A DNA stretch of 44,212 bases from Oscillospiraceae bacterium. GTDB taxonomy: Bacteria; Bacillota; Clostridia; Oscillospirales; CAG-272. Under the pieces are notes generated by a model that saw nothing but the letters and a program-made list of their open reading frames with translations, was not told where the DNA came from and did no database searches. Both the position numbers and the translations under genes were made by a program. The first letter of the stretch is position 1; the number at the start of each line of letters is the position of its first letter. The DNA lies in the NCBI GenBank assembly GCA_015065105.1, contig SVQZ01000012.1:19467-63678 (forward strand). The letters run 5' to 3'. This document shows, in pieces, positions 8,217 through 16,695 of the stretch.

Positions 8217-10289
8217 TTATACCAAGTATGTAGGCAATTCCTCTTCAACGGCGCGTCTTGTGAGGTTTATCTTCCATTCGAGATGCTCGGGATCGCACAT
8301 ATATTCCATACTGGGCTCATAGCCGAGACGGGAGTCAAACTGTGTCAAAGAAATAGTCTCCTCGGCATTGGCAATATCGCGCTTACCTATTTCTATCATC
8401 TCGGAAACGATCTTATTTCTTTCATCGCCTGCGGCATCGAGAAGTAATTCCTTACGCTTCTTCCATTCCTTAACGTTAACGGTAGTCTTCGCCGCATTAC
8501 GGATAAAACGGCACATATTAAGAAGAAGCATTGCCTCGTGTCTCTTCTTTTCGGAGATCAAGGGAATAACCCTTTCAAGGATCTCGCAGCCTGCATTGTA
8601 TAGTTCTGCGGTTTTGGTATGACATTTGATCTCGTAATTGATCTTATCCCAGAGATAAGGTTCGGAAAGATCGTATTTATATACGGGGTTACAGATCTCG
8701 TTACCGCCGTGAGGAGCATAAGGTACGGAGGGGAATACGGCATCAACGTCTCTGTAAAGAATAAGAGGATAAGAGGGGCCTATACGGAAGGGTCCGTACT
8801 GGTCCTCATTTGTAGAGATAAGATACCTTATACCGTCACTGAAATATTCATATGCCTTAAGAACGTCATCCGCGGTCTCCTCGGAGAAATCGCGTACCGC
8901 GATACGGCGGAGCATTACGTTAAGATCGGGAGTAGGCTTATAGAATGCCCACTTAGCAAGATCAGAGATAAAGGAGGGATAGAAGCCGTAGTGATGGCTG
9001 TCCATAGTACCGCAGAGACCGTAATTTTCATGCATCTCTCTCATATTTTCATATCTTCTCATCCACTGATAAGGAGCAGGCTCGTAAGGAATGGTACCCA
9101 CATCCCACGTAAGACCGCCTGTATTGGTCATAGCATAGAGACGTATTCCTCTTTCCTTTGCAAGCTTTGCTTCGCTTGTAAAGTATTTGCCGGGACCTTC
9201 AAAGAAGAGAGTATAGTCAACCGTTCTGTTTGTAATACCGTCACGCACAACGTCCTCGAACATCTCGAAGGTAACAAGAAGCGAAACGTCGGTAGGGATA
9301 TTACGAAGAAGCTCAAGTCGGTACTTTTCCTCAACATAGCCCCAGTTATAAGTCCAGAATACAATATCCGCATCCGGTTTTTTGTTACGGATAATGCGTT
9401 TTATCATATTAAGCCAAAGCGGGAAATCGTAGCAGGGCCACCAGCCGGGGCTGGGCTTACCCTTTACTATCGGTTCACCGTTTCCGTCAAGATTGTCAAG
9501 ACGGAGAATACCTGTGGTATGGGGGTCCTTGCTGGGAAATTCACAGGACTCGCCAACGAAGATGATACCCTTGAAGTAGGGACATCTCTCAAAGAGTCTG
9601 CCATAGAGGTTTTCATAAAACTCCTCCGCTTCGGGACCTTCGGGATATACGCGGCTCTTCATATAGCTGTATGCATATACGTCAACACCCCACTGTGCGG
9701 CACGGTAACAAAGATCGTTGAAATCGAGATAGCCGTGGGGAGTTACGTCAACATCCTCTACGAAAATAAGCAAAGCATTTATGCCTGCATGAGCGATGGA
9801 TCTGATATGCTCCTCGGGAAATTTATCGAGACCGTAACCCGAATGTATCATACGGGGGCTGTAAAGAGGAGTACGTATCTCATCTGCAATATCAAGGCAG
9901 GGGGCTTCATTAAGGTTCATAAGATCCTCAAGATAATAGCCTGCCTGTGCCGCCGCTCTCGTATCGTGGCCGCAAAGAGTTACGGATTCCCGTGTCACCG
10001 TAAACTTATAAGAATTTTCGGGAAGAGCTTCGTCGATCTTGTAGGCAATAGTCTTCCCTATCACCTCATCCTCATATGCAACCTGAAGGGAAACGTCCAT
10101 AGAAACAAAGAAGTAATCTTCAAGGTCACGGCAAGCCTTCATAAGCACGTCATTATACTCACGGGGTATTGTGATGACCCACTCAAGGTCGATCTCCACC
10201 TGATCATCCTTCTTAACAATGCTTTTGTCACGGCGGTGGGGGCGGTGTACCTCCATCATTCGTTCTCTGAATTGATAATTTCTTTCCAT
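8217..10289 (-). CDS. GH20-like glycoside hydrolase (beta-N-acetylhexosaminidase-like)
   Basis: A 690-residue protein with no clear signal peptide, so probably cytoplasmic. The N-terminal part (about 60-150) looks like the alpha/beta GH20b or alpha-glucuronidase-type domain that precedes a TIM barrel: YKFTVTRESVTLCGHDTRAAAQAGYYLEDLM. A barrel-like region follows, with SPRMIHSGYGLDKFPEEHI, GVDVYAYSYMK and FKGIIFVGES. The final 200 residues are helical. I do not find the classical Asp-Glu pair of GH20 with certainty, so the exact family and substrate stay open. AAGG lies before the start at 10289. It stands alone, divergent from the EamA gene. A 558-codon open frame on the opposite strand is taken as a shadow. 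Confidence 0.6.
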   Translation of the reverse strand: MERNYQFRERMMEVHRPHRRDKSIVKKDDQVEIDLEWVITIPREYNDVLMKACRDLEDYFFVSMDVSLQVAYEDEVIGKTIAYKIDEALPENSYKFTVTRESVTLCGHDTRAAAQAGYYLEDLMNLNEAPCLDIADEIRTPLYSPRMIHSGYGLDKFPEEHIRSIAHAGINALLIFVEDVDVTPHGYLDFNDLCYRAAQWGVDVYAYSYMKSRVYPEGPEAEEFYENLYGRLFERCPYFKGIIFVGESCEFPSKDPHTTGILRLDNLDGNGEPIVKGKPSPGWWPCYDFPLWLNMIKRIIRNKKPDADIVFWTYNWGYVEEKYRLELLRNIPTDVSLLVTFEMFEDVVRDGITNRTVDYTLFFEGPGKYFTSEAKLAKERGIRLYAMTNTGGLTWDVGTIPYEPAPYQWMRRYENMREMHENYGLCGTMDSHHYGFYPSFISDLAKWAFYKPTPDLNVMLRRIAVRDFSEETADDVLKAYEYFSDGIRYLISTNEDQYGPFRIGPSYPLILYRDVDAVFPSVPYAPHGGNEICNPVYKYDLSEPYLWDKINYEIKCHTKTAELYNAGCEILERVIPLISEKKRHEAMLLLNMCRFIRNAAKTTVNVKEWKKRKELLLDAAGDERNKIVSEMIEIGKRDIANAEETISLTQFDSRLGYEPSMEYMCDPEHLEWKINLTRRAVEEELPTYLV

Positions 10290-10315
10290 AGTTAAATAAA
10301 ATTACCTTTCTTGTA

Positions 10316-10344
10316 TTGAATATTTTATACTTTTATGTTAAAAT
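10316..10344 (+). promoter_or_regulatory. Sigma-A promoter of the EamA/PAP2 operon
   Basis: TTGAAT (10316-10321), 17 bases, TAAAAT (10339-10344). Transcription from about 10351 would put the ATG at 10351 at or before the first base, which supports the later start at 10387. Confidence 0.6.
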
Positions 10345-10386
10345 CTATTAATGCTATTATATATTGTTAAACAAGGAATGTCAATA

Positions 10387-11340
10387 ATGAAATCAACAAA
10401 TAAGATAACATTATCTACGTTAGATCAAACCCCGCGCATGAAGACCTTTCGTGCAAATCTTCTTTTACTTTTAACGGCAATTATTTGGGGCAGTGCGTTC
10501 GTTGCACAGGATAATGCAGGCGAGATATTAGGGGCTTTTTCAATAAACTTTTCAAGATATCTTATAGGCGGTATAGCACTCATACCTTTATTTTTGGTAA
10601 TGGATCATCATGATCCCGAGAAGGACTCTGCAAAGAAAAAATCAACCTACAGAAATTCTGTGATCGGCGGTATTTTCTGCGGTTTCGCTCTTTTTGCGGC
10701 ATCATGTCTCCAGCAGTTCGGCATTAACGCAGGTGCCGATCCCGGCAAGGCGGGGTTTATTACCGTAATGTATATCGTTATAGTTCCTCTGTTCGGTCTT
10801 TTCTTCAAAAAAAAGGTAGGTCTTTTTTGCTGGATAGCAGTTGCTATAGCCCCCTTCGGATTATATTTTCTCTGTATGAACGGTTTTGTAATGCCCGAGT
10901 TTTCGGATATCATTCTGCTTTTATGCGCCGTTGTATTTTCGATACACATTCTTGTAATCGACCATTTCTCCCCCAAAGCTAACGGTGTTCTCATGTCCTG
11001 CATACAGTTCTTTACGGTATCCGTAATCTCTCTGATATGCACACTCATATTTGAACCCTTCGCCTTTACTTCTATACCAAAGGCATTGAAAGATCTTGTA
11101 TATCTCGGTGTAATGTCAAGCGGTGTTGCATATACCCTACAGATAATAGCACAGAAGAACACTTCCCCGACCGTTGCAAGTCTTATAATGAGTCTTGAAT
11201 CGGTATTCGCCATGGTATTCGGTGCATTAGTAGTAAGAGAAATGCCCGAGGGAAGAAAGATATTCGGTGCGGCTATTATATTTACCGCAGTAGTATTGGC
11301 ACAGCTTCCTCAACCAAAACTTAACAGAAACAAGGAGTAA
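10387..11340 (+). CDS. EamA/DMT-superfamily transporter
   Basis: A 317-residue membrane protein with ten predicted helices in two EamA halves. It is a drug/metabolite-superfamily carrier, probably exporting or importing a small metabolite; the substrate cannot be predicted. AAGGA at 10373-10377 is 9 bases before the ATG at 10387, so this start is preferred over 10351 and 10378. Typical motifs are ANLLLLLTAIIWGSAFVAQ in helix 1 and the second-repeat string SGVAYTLQIIAQKNTSPTVA, followed by SLESVFAMVFGAL near the end. It lies 3 bases before the PAP2 gene and very likely shares its transcript. Confidence 0.88.
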   Translation: MKSTNKITLSTLDQTPRMKTFRANLLLLLTAIIWGSAFVAQDNAGEILGAFSINFSRYLIGGIALIPLFLVMDHHDPEKDSAKKKSTYRNSVIGGIFCGFALFAASCLQQFGINAGADPGKAGFITVMYIVIVPLFGLFFKKKVGLFCWIAVAIAPFGLYFLCMNGFVMPEFSDIILLLCAVVFSIHILVIDHFSPKANGVLMSCIQFFTVSVISLICTLIFEPFAFTSIPKALKDLVYLGVMSSGVAYTLQIIAQKNTSPTVASLIMSLESVFAMVFGALVVREMPEGRKIFGAAIIFTAVVLAQLPQPKLNRNKE

Positions 11341-11343
11341 ATC

Positions 11344-12237
11344 ATGGAATTATTATATTGGTTTGAATCTATAAGAAATCCTTTTTTAAACACGTTTTTT
11401 TCTGCAGTAACATGGCTCGGGCATGAGCTTATCCCTATTGCGCTTATATGTATCATGTATTGGTGTATCAACAAAAACATGGCATACAGAACAGGCTTTT
11501 CATTCTTTATCAGCGGTATTACTACCCAGGCATTAAAGATAACCTTCCGAATAGACCGACCCTGGGTAATAGATAAGAATTTTACAATTGTCGGGGATGC
11601 AAAAAATGCAGCTACAAGCTATTCATTCCCCAGCGGCCATACTCAGAGTGCCTCCTCTACCTATTCCTCACTCGCTCTCTGTACCAAAAAGCTTTGGTTA
11701 AGAATCATCTTCGTTACAGCCTTTGTACTTGTAGCTATATCAAGGATGTACCTGGGAGTACATACCTTTAAGGATGTAATAGCGGCAATGGTGCTTTCAC
11801 TTCTTGTAACTCTTATAGTTTTCAGAGTTATGGAGAAGCTTGAAAACAATAAAAAATACGATATTTACGTCTCTTCTGCGATATTTGTTATTTCATCAGG
11901 CTTAATTGTCTATTCCGCAATACTTTCATCAAAGGGTATTATAAGCGCTGATTCTCTCGAGGACTGCGTCAAGGCTGCCGGTGCAGGTATAGGATTTGCC
12001 ATCGGTTATTATATCGAGAGAAGATTTATTGATTTCAGCGTTAAGGCAAAAAATATCGGTATGCAGATAATTAAGGTTGCAGTCGGTCTCTGCATTGCCC
12101 TTATGCTCAAGGAGGGATTAAAGCTTATTATCGGAAGCTCTGCCTTAGCTGACGGAATACGTTATTTCATACTTGTAATTTTCATAATTAACGTCTATCC
12201 TTTGATCATTAAAGCGATATCCGGGAAAAAAGACTGA
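11344..12237 (+). CDS. PAP2-family membrane phosphatase
   Basis: A 297-residue integral membrane phosphatase. All three PAP2 signatures are visible: K65-x6-R72-P73, P96-S-G-H99, and S133-R134-x5-H140-x3-D144. In this family H140 is the phosphohistidine nucleophile and H99 the acid/base residue. Likely substrates are lipid phosphates such as undecaprenyl diphosphate or phosphatidate, at the outer membrane face. A C-terminal extension of about 130 residues adds further helices. It is the second gene of a two-gene operon with the EamA transporter, and a GC-rich terminator follows. Confidence 0.9.
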   Translation: MELLYWFESIRNPFLNTFFSAVTWLGHELIPIALICIMYWCINKNMAYRTGFSFFISGITTQALKITFRIDRPWVIDKNFTIVGDAKNAATSYSFPSGHTQSASSTYSSLALCTKKLWLRIIFVTAFVLVAISRMYLGVHTFKDVIAAMVLSLLVTLIVFRVMEKLENNKKYDIYVSSAIFVISSGLIVYSAILSSKGIISADSLEDCVKAAGAGIGFAIGYYIERRFIDFSVKAKNIGMQIIKVAVGLCIALMLKEGLKLIIGSSALADGIRYFILVIFIINVYPLIIKAISGKKD

Positions 12238-12241
12238 ATTA

Positions 12242-12263
12242 ACCGGGGCAAATCAGCCCCGGT
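12242..12263 (+). terminator. Terminator of the EamA/PAP2 operon
   Basis: ACCGGGGC, AAATCA, GCCCCGGT, then AAAACTTTTTT: a GC-rich 8-bp stem followed by a T-tract. The SRP RNA promoter starts about 20 bases later. Confidence 0.9.
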
Positions 12264-12285
12264 AAAACTTTTTTACAAAATTCTA

Positions 12286-12314
12286 TTGCATTCTCGTTTA
12301 ATTTATGATATACT
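12286..12314 (+). promoter_or_regulatory. Sigma-A promoter of the SRP RNA gene
   Basis: TTGCAT (12286-12291), 17 bases, TATACT (12309-12314). The predicted start near 12321 coincides with the first base of a helix that pairs with the 3' end of the RNA, which supports both calls. Confidence 0.8.
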
Positions 12315-12320
12315 AATATG

Positions 12321-12634
12321 GTACAACGGGATATGAAATAAGGCCATACCGGCCGGGGAGCTAGCGGTGCCCTGCACCTGCAATCCGCTACAGCAGGGGT
12401 GGTTTCCCTTTTTGAGGGCTTATGATGTATGGTTTAGCCCCGTATCTTGGATGTTGAGGAATGGGTCTCGTGCAATCACTCGCTGTGAACCATGTCAGGC
12501 GGGGAACCGAGCAGCATTAAGCGGTTGTTGTGATGTGCCGCGAGGTTGCCTGTTCTGAGTTCAAGTTACGGCAAGCACTTATGTCTTGGGTTCGATTTAA
12601 GGGTGTATGGTCTTATTTTGTGTCCCGTTGTTTT
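12321..12634 (+). ncRNA. ffs: SRP RNA, large Firmicute type (scRNA)
   Basis: The RNA of the signal recognition particle, partner of Ffh. The 5' domain shows GGGGAGCTAGCGGTGCCCTG and CCTGCAATCCGCT, the usual Alu-domain sequence of large Firmicute SRP RNAs. The Ffh-binding helix 8 is present as GTCAGGCGGGGAACCGAGCA with the matching right arm GTGCCGCGAGGTTGCCTG. The ends pair: AAATAAGGCCATAC with GTATGGTCTTATTT, and further out ACAACGGGA with TCCCGTTGT, followed by TTTT. The outer helix and T-run may be the primary-transcript terminator, trimmed in the mature RNA (about 12340-12615). Its place before dnaX is typical of Firmicutes. Confidence 0.93.
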
Positions 12635-12643
12635 AATTTTGAA

Positions 12644-12664
12644 GTTCCGAAAACATATCGGAAC
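12644..12664 (+). other. Small hairpin between SRP RNA and dnaX
   Basis: GTTCCGA and TCGGAAC form a 7-bp stem about 70 bases before the dnaX start. It lacks a T-tract, so it is not an obvious terminator and may be part of the dnaX leader. The rest of 12665-12720 shows nothing distinctive except the ribosome site AGGAGG at 12721-12726. Confidence 0.4.
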
Positions 12665-12731
12665 GTAAGCTTTGATAGTTTGTTTGAGACACAGCTTTAT
12701 TGATATTTATTCTGAGATCAAGGAGGATCGT

Positions 12732-14285
12732 ATGCATCAGGCATTATACCGTAAATACAGACCTACCGCATTTGACGATGTGTACGGTCAGGATCATATT
12801 ACATCTGTATTAAAATACGAGGTTGACAATAACAAGGTATCCCATGCGTATCTTTTCTGCGGAAGCAGAGGTACAGGTAAAACTACCTGCGCTAAAATAT
12901 TGGCTAAAGCGGCAAACTGCCTCTCTCCCGTTAACGGAGATCCCTGCGGCATCTGCGATGCCTGTAAGGCTATAGCATCCGAAGCGACGGTCGATATCCT
13001 TGAAATGGACGCGGCGAGCAATACAGGTGTTGACTATATCCGCGAGATAAAGGATGCTGTTGTTTATTCTCCTGCAATGCTCAAAACAAGAGTATATATC
13101 ATTGACGAGGTCCATATGCTTTCAACCGCCGCATTCAATGCGCTTTTGAAAACCTTGGAAGAACCTCCCGAAAAGGTTATATTCATTCTTGCAACAACAG
13201 AGGTACACAAGATACCTATAACTGTAACCTCCCGCTGTCAGCGATTTGATTTCAAACGTATAAAAAGCGATATAATCGCAGACAGACTTGAATACATTGC
13301 AGAATGCGAGAGTATTACCCTCGACAGAGAAGCAGCGATGCTTATCGCAAGACTTTCAAACGGCGGTATGCGTGATGCAATAAGTCTTTTGGAGGTATGC
13401 GGAGGTCAAAACCATGCCGTTGATATCGCAAGGGTAAGAGAATGCGCCGGTATCTCGGGTAAAGACGATATTATTGAAACCGTTAAAGCTGTAGCATCAA
13501 AAGATTTTGAAGCTATATTCTCGGTTATTTCGAGAATATCCGCTTCCTCTATGGATATTTCTGTTTTTTGGCAGGATATGATATCATTCTACCGTGATCT
13601 TATGCTTGCAAAGGTTACAAAAACAGCCTTAAATAATTATGAATTAACAGAGGATGAGATCGAACAGGCAAGAAGCTGTGCAGAGCTTTTCTCTCTCGAA
13701 CAGATAATGCATCACAGCCGTTTGCTCGACAGAGCGTTAGGCGAAATGCAGCAAAAGACCTGCGATAAAAGGATCTGCGCGGAGCTTACTCTTGTAAGAA
13801 TGACAGAATCAAAGCTTCAGAGCGATTCCGAGGCTTTATTGGCAAGAATCTCCGAGCTTGAAGAAAAGGTAAATCTTCTTTCATCAGGTATTAAAATAGA
13901 GCCTGTAGAGATAAAGCAGTTAACATCGGATATGAAGCCCGAAGACACCGATTCGTCCGAAGCATCCGAAGCACCGAATCAAAAGCAGGTTGCAGATAAA
14001 ATACTTAATGACTGGATGGATATCGTCAGAAAGTATGAAAAATCAAATCCCATGGACGCGGCTTGTCTTGCAAAGGCAGAAGCAGTATGCTCAAACGGTA
14101 CGATAAAAGTAATTTTCCCTGATAGTTTTTCAAAAATGATGATAGAGACCGAAGCTAATTTCAGACTTCTGTGCGAAACTATAGTTAAAACAAATCCTGA
14201 TTATGCAATGATGAAGGTTGAATTATCGGTTGACCCAAACGTAAACATTAAGAACGCAACTCCGTTCGACGAAATAAACTTTTAA
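12732..14285 (+). CDS. dnaX: DNA polymerase III subunit gamma/tau
   Basis: A 517-residue clamp-loader ATPase. The start at 12732 follows AGGAGG (12721-12726) and gives the conserved opening MHQALYRKYRP. Walker A is GSRGTGKT (44-51), the zinc ligands are C63, C72, C75 and C78, Walker B is IIDEVH (123-128) and sensor 1 with the SRC arginine finger is at 167-169. Domain III follows to about 370, then a short acidic linker and a C-terminal region of about 120 residues. The tau-type tail is short compared with Proteobacteria. I see no clear slippery site for making gamma. It heads the dnaX-ybaB-recR operon. Confidence 0.97.
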   Translation: MHQALYRKYRPTAFDDVYGQDHITSVLKYEVDNNKVSHAYLFCGSRGTGKTTCAKILAKAANCLSPVNGDPCGICDACKAIASEATVDILEMDAASNTGVDYIREIKDAVVYSPAMLKTRVYIIDEVHMLSTAAFNALLKTLEEPPEKVIFILATTEVHKIPITVTSRCQRFDFKRIKSDIIADRLEYIAECESITLDREAAMLIARLSNGGMRDAISLLEVCGGQNHAVDIARVRECAGISGKDDIIETVKAVASKDFEAIFSVISRISASSMDISVFWQDMISFYRDLMLAKVTKTALNNYELTEDEIEQARSCAELFSLEQIMHHSRLLDRALGEMQQKTCDKRICAELTLVRMTESKLQSDSEALLARISELEEKVNLLSSGIKIEPVEIKQLTSDMKPEDTDSSEASEAPNQKQVADKILNDWMDIVRKYEKSNPMDAACLAKAEAVCSNGTIKVIFPDSFSKMMIETEANFRLLCETIVKTNPDYAMMKVELSVDPNVNIKNATPFDEINF

Positions 14286-14328
14286 TTTAAGAAAGGACAG
14301 AGATCAAATCTCTAAAAGGTAAATCAAA

Positions 14329-14676
14329 ATGAAAGCAAGACTCCCCAAGGGTATGGGCGGCGGCCCCTCCAATATGCAGCACTTAATGAAGCAGGCACAG
14401 AAGATGCAGGAGGACATGGAGGCTAAAAAGGAAGAATTAGCGGCAAAGGAATATGAGATCAAAGCCGGCGGCGGTGCTGTTACCCTTGTTATAAACGGCG
14501 AAAAGGTTATTAAGACCCTTGAGATAGATCCCGAGATCGTTGATCCCGACGATATCGAAACCATGAGTGACATTCTTATTGCCGCATTTAATGAAGCAAT
14601 AAAGCGCGTTGAGGCAGATGCAGAGGAACAGATGAGCAAGATCACAGGCAGCCTCAATATGCCCGGCTTATTCTAA
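14329..14676 (+). CDS. YbaB/EbfC-family nucleoid-associated protein
   Basis: A 115-residue small DNA-binding protein, acting as a dimer that coats or bridges DNA. The typical pattern is visible: a Gly/Met-rich start, NMQHLMKQAQKMQEDM as the long helix (about 13-28), a beta region AGGGAVTLVINGEKVIKTLEIDPEIV, and a closing helix DILIAAFNEAIKRVEADAEEQMSKITG. It sits between dnaX and recR, the arrangement in which this family nearly always occurs, with recR starting 3 bases after its stop. Confidence 0.95.
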   Translation: MKARLPKGMGGGPSNMQHLMKQAQKMQEDMEAKKEELAAKEYEIKAGGGAVTLVINGEKVIKTLEIDPEIVDPDDIETMSDILIAAFNEAIKRVEADAEEQMSKITGSLNMPGLF

Positions 14677-14679
14677 GCG

Positions 14680-15273
14680 ATGGCACTTCCCTCTTTAGAG
14701 ATCCTTATAGAGCAGTTCCGCAAGCTTCCCTCTGTCGGAAGAAAATCTGCGGAACGAATGGCATACAGTATTCTTGATTATTCCAAGGAAGAAGCAGAGC
14801 TTTTCGCCAAATCGATAATCGATGCAAAGGAAAACATAAAGCGATGTAAGATATGCCATAATTTCAGCGAGGATGAGATATGTCCCGTTTGCCGGGATGA
14901 CCAAAGAGAAAAAAGCATAATTTGTGTCGTTGAGGATGCAAGAGATATAATATCTCTTGAAAAAGTAAAGAATTACAACGGTGTATATCACGTTATCGGC
15001 GGCACTATCTCTCCGATGAACGGTGTCACCCCGGACGATCTTAATATAAAAAGCCTTCTTATGCGAATCAATAATGACGGAACAAACGAAGTGATCATCG
15101 CCACAAACCCCACCGTAGAAGGCGAAACAACAGCTCTGTATATCTCAAAACTGATAAAGCCTCTTGGCATAAAAGTGAGCCGTCTTGCTTACGGTATGCC
15201 TGTAGGCGGAGAGCTTGACCATGCCGATGAGGTAACAATAATGCGTGCTCTCGAAGGCAGAAGAGAATTATAG
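14680..15273 (+). CDS. recR: Recombination mediator RecR
   Basis: A 197-residue protein of the RecFOR pathway, which loads RecA at gaps as a ring with RecO. Visible features are the helix-hairpin-helix (LPSVGRKSAERMAY, about 16-29), a four-cysteine zinc finger C56/C59/C68/C71, and a TOPRIM domain beginning VVEDARD (83-89), with the closing GMPVGGELDHADEVT. The length is normal for the family. It is the last gene of the dnaX operon. The stop codon shares its final base with the first base of an intergenic repeat element. Confidence 0.97.
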   Translation: MALPSLEILIEQFRKLPSVGRKSAERMAYSILDYSKEEAELFAKSIIDAKENIKRCKICHNFSEDEICPVCRDDQREKSIICVVEDARDIISLEKVKNYNGVYHVIGGTISPMNGVTPDDLNIKSLLMRINNDGTNEVIIATNPTVEGETTALYISKLIKPLGIKVSRLAYGMPVGGELDHADEVTIMRALEGRREL

Positions 15274-15366
15274 CGGGTGCCGACCCGCAGCGACTATCGG
15301 GTATGAAGCATCAAAAAACATCATCCTTCAATGCCCGAAATGATGCAATTTACAATATCAAAAATA
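15273..15366. repeat. Dispersed intergenic element, copy A
   Basis: A structured 94-bp unit: hairpin GCGGG-TGCCGA-CCCGC (15273-15288), then ATCGGGTATGAAGCATC, an A-rich part, then TTCAATGCCCGAAATGAT whose TTCAATGCCCG can pair back to CGGGTATGAA. It abuts the recR stop codon. Related units lie at 15367, 15460, 18700 and 34515. Confidence 0.85.
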
Positions 15367-15459
15367 GTCGGTGCCGACCCGCAGCGACTATCGGGTATGA
15401 AGCATCAAAAACATCATCTTTCAATGCCCGAAATGATGCAATTTACTATATCAAAAATA
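15367..15459. repeat. Dispersed intergenic element, copy B
   Basis: A near-identical tandem copy of 15273-15366. It differs by one lost A in the A-run and a few substitutions, and its first hairpin is GTCGG-TG-CCGAC. The high identity points to a recent duplication. Confidence 0.85.
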
Positions 15460-15500
15460 GTCGGTACCGACCACCGAAGCGATATTCGGAACCGAAACTT
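15460..15500. repeat. Dispersed intergenic element, partial copy C
   Basis: It begins with the perfect palindrome GTCGGTACCGAC (15460-15471), continues CACCGAAGCGATATTCGG, then loses similarity. It is probably a decayed third unit of the tandem. The following 15501-15529 is AT-rich with nothing recognisable. Confidence 0.6.
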
Positions 15501-15529
15501 TTGAAAAAACACTATAACTTAAATATAAA

Positions 15530-15554
15530 AACGCACTGAGCTTGTCAGTGCGTT
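15530..15554 (-). terminator. Terminator overlapping the stop of the copper-amine-oxidase-like gene
   Basis: AACGCACTGA, GCTTG, TCAGTGCGTT: a 10-bp stem. On the minus strand the right arm is read first and overlaps the last codon of the gene ending at 15553, and the stem is followed by TTTATATTT. It could also stop readthrough from recR. Confidence 0.75.
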
Positions 15555-16632
15555 ATTCATTTTCCGATATAGAATAGTCAGAATCCTCAGCTGTAACAAA
15601 AAGAGGTACGGGCTTACCTAATCTAAACCTGAAATCTGCATATATATCCTCACGTTTTTCATCCTTACCCACAACTGTTCTGAATATAGTGATGTAGTTC
15701 TCATCCTCATCAATATCTATCACAAGCCCCTCGGAATATTCTGAAAGAAAATCGATAGGTATATGTAATTTACCGTTATTGATAAATGAAGGGGAGTCCA
15801 TTCTGACAGCAACATCATTCACATACGCAATATTCGTATCAACTATAAAGCGCATACTCTGACCCTCACTCGTTCTTACCGTATAACGAAGATCATCGTT
15901 AGTACCGGCAACAGTGAGAGAGCAAAGATCGAAAAGCGACATCACAGGAATATAAAGCTTACCGTTTCGTGTTGTTACATCCTTGGAAAGCTCTGTAACA
16001 TTTGAAAAATCATCCTCGGGTTTTTCACCGATCTGAAGATAATAGGCCTCAGATCTCGGTGCTCTTCCAGCGTGAAGTCTCAATGCAACAAATCCTGCTA
16101 TAGTGCCGAAAAGCAGAGAAAACACAAGGGCAAATATGATAAAGCCGATAATGAAAAGCCGTCTCATACCCTTATTTTTCTTTTTAACATAAAACTTTTG
16201 CTTTTTTGTGCTTTGACGTCTTTTTATTTCAAGATTTTTCTGACTTCCGCTGATCTTTTTTACTGTACGAACGTTTTGACGGTTAGCAGGAGTCTGTGTA
16301 CGCAGTTTTGCGTTTATCTGCTCCTTTCCCTGCTGTTTTCGCTGTGCCTGTGCCTGCTTATTTGTCATTTTGGGCTGAGTCTGAGGAACACGGGAAGCAG
16401 GAGCAGTACGCTTTACAGCTTTTAAAGGAGGTCTTTTGTTCATATTGGAAGCGGGTGCATTTGCGGGACGGGAATCAAAACGAGGCTTTGTATTCTGATT
16501 TCGCGAAGGCATCGGTCTTTCGGGCTTTGCAGGCGCAACTCTTGCCTGTCCATGCTTGGGAGCCTTTGGATGTAACGGCTTCTTCTTTTGAGGAAAAAGC
16601 TTTTTTACAGCCTTTTTCTTTGGCATTTGCAT
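15553..16632 (-). CDS. Membrane-anchored protein with copper-amine-oxidase-N-like domain
   Basis: A 359-residue protein. The start at 16632 is preferred because AGGAAG lies just before it; an upstream ATG at 16692 has none. Residues 1-155 are very basic and rich in Pro, Lys, Gln and Arg, probably disordered and cytoplasmic. One membrane helix follows at about 158-184. The outer part (about 195-359) resembles the copper amine oxidase N-terminal domain (PF07833 type), common in exported Firmicute proteins: GKLYIPVMSLFDL, then SPSFINNGKLHIPIDFLSEYS and NYITIFR. That domain is thought to be a binding or structural module, not an oxidase. The function is unknown. The gene follows ygiQ closely on the same strand. 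Confidence 0.7.
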   Translation of the reverse strand: MQMPKKKAVKKLFPQKKKPLHPKAPKHGQARVAPAKPERPMPSRNQNTKPRFDSRPANAPASNMNKRPPLKAVKRTAPASRVPQTQPKMTNKQAQAQRKQQGKEQINAKLRTQTPANRQNVRTVKKISGSQKNLEIKRRQSTKKQKFYVKKKNKGMRRLFIIGFIIFALVFSLLFGTIAGFVALRLHAGRAPRSEAYYLQIGEKPEDDFSNVTELSKDVTTRNGKLYIPVMSLFDLCSLTVAGTNDDLRYTVRTSEGQSMRFIVDTNIAYVNDVAVRMDSPSFINNGKLHIPIDFLSEYSEGLVIDIDEDENYITIFRTVVGKDEKREDIYADFRFRLGKPVPLFVTAEDSDYSISENE

Positions 16633-16695
16633 CTTCTCACTTCCTTTCTGAAAATATAGTGTTATTTTATCACATTTTATATAAAAATGCAAGTA

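Noticed and set aside
8619-10295. 558-codon open frame on the plus strand opposite the GH20-like gene
   Set aside because: Its protein has no recognisable domain and it mirrors a gene with clear family features and a ribosome site. It results from the codon bias of the real gene.
12367-12558. Small open frame within the SRP RNA
   Set aside because: The region is fully explained by the conserved RNA.
15273-15500. CRISPR-like array
   Set aside because: Only two full units of about 94 bp; there are no short constant repeats with unique spacers, and no cas genes nearby.
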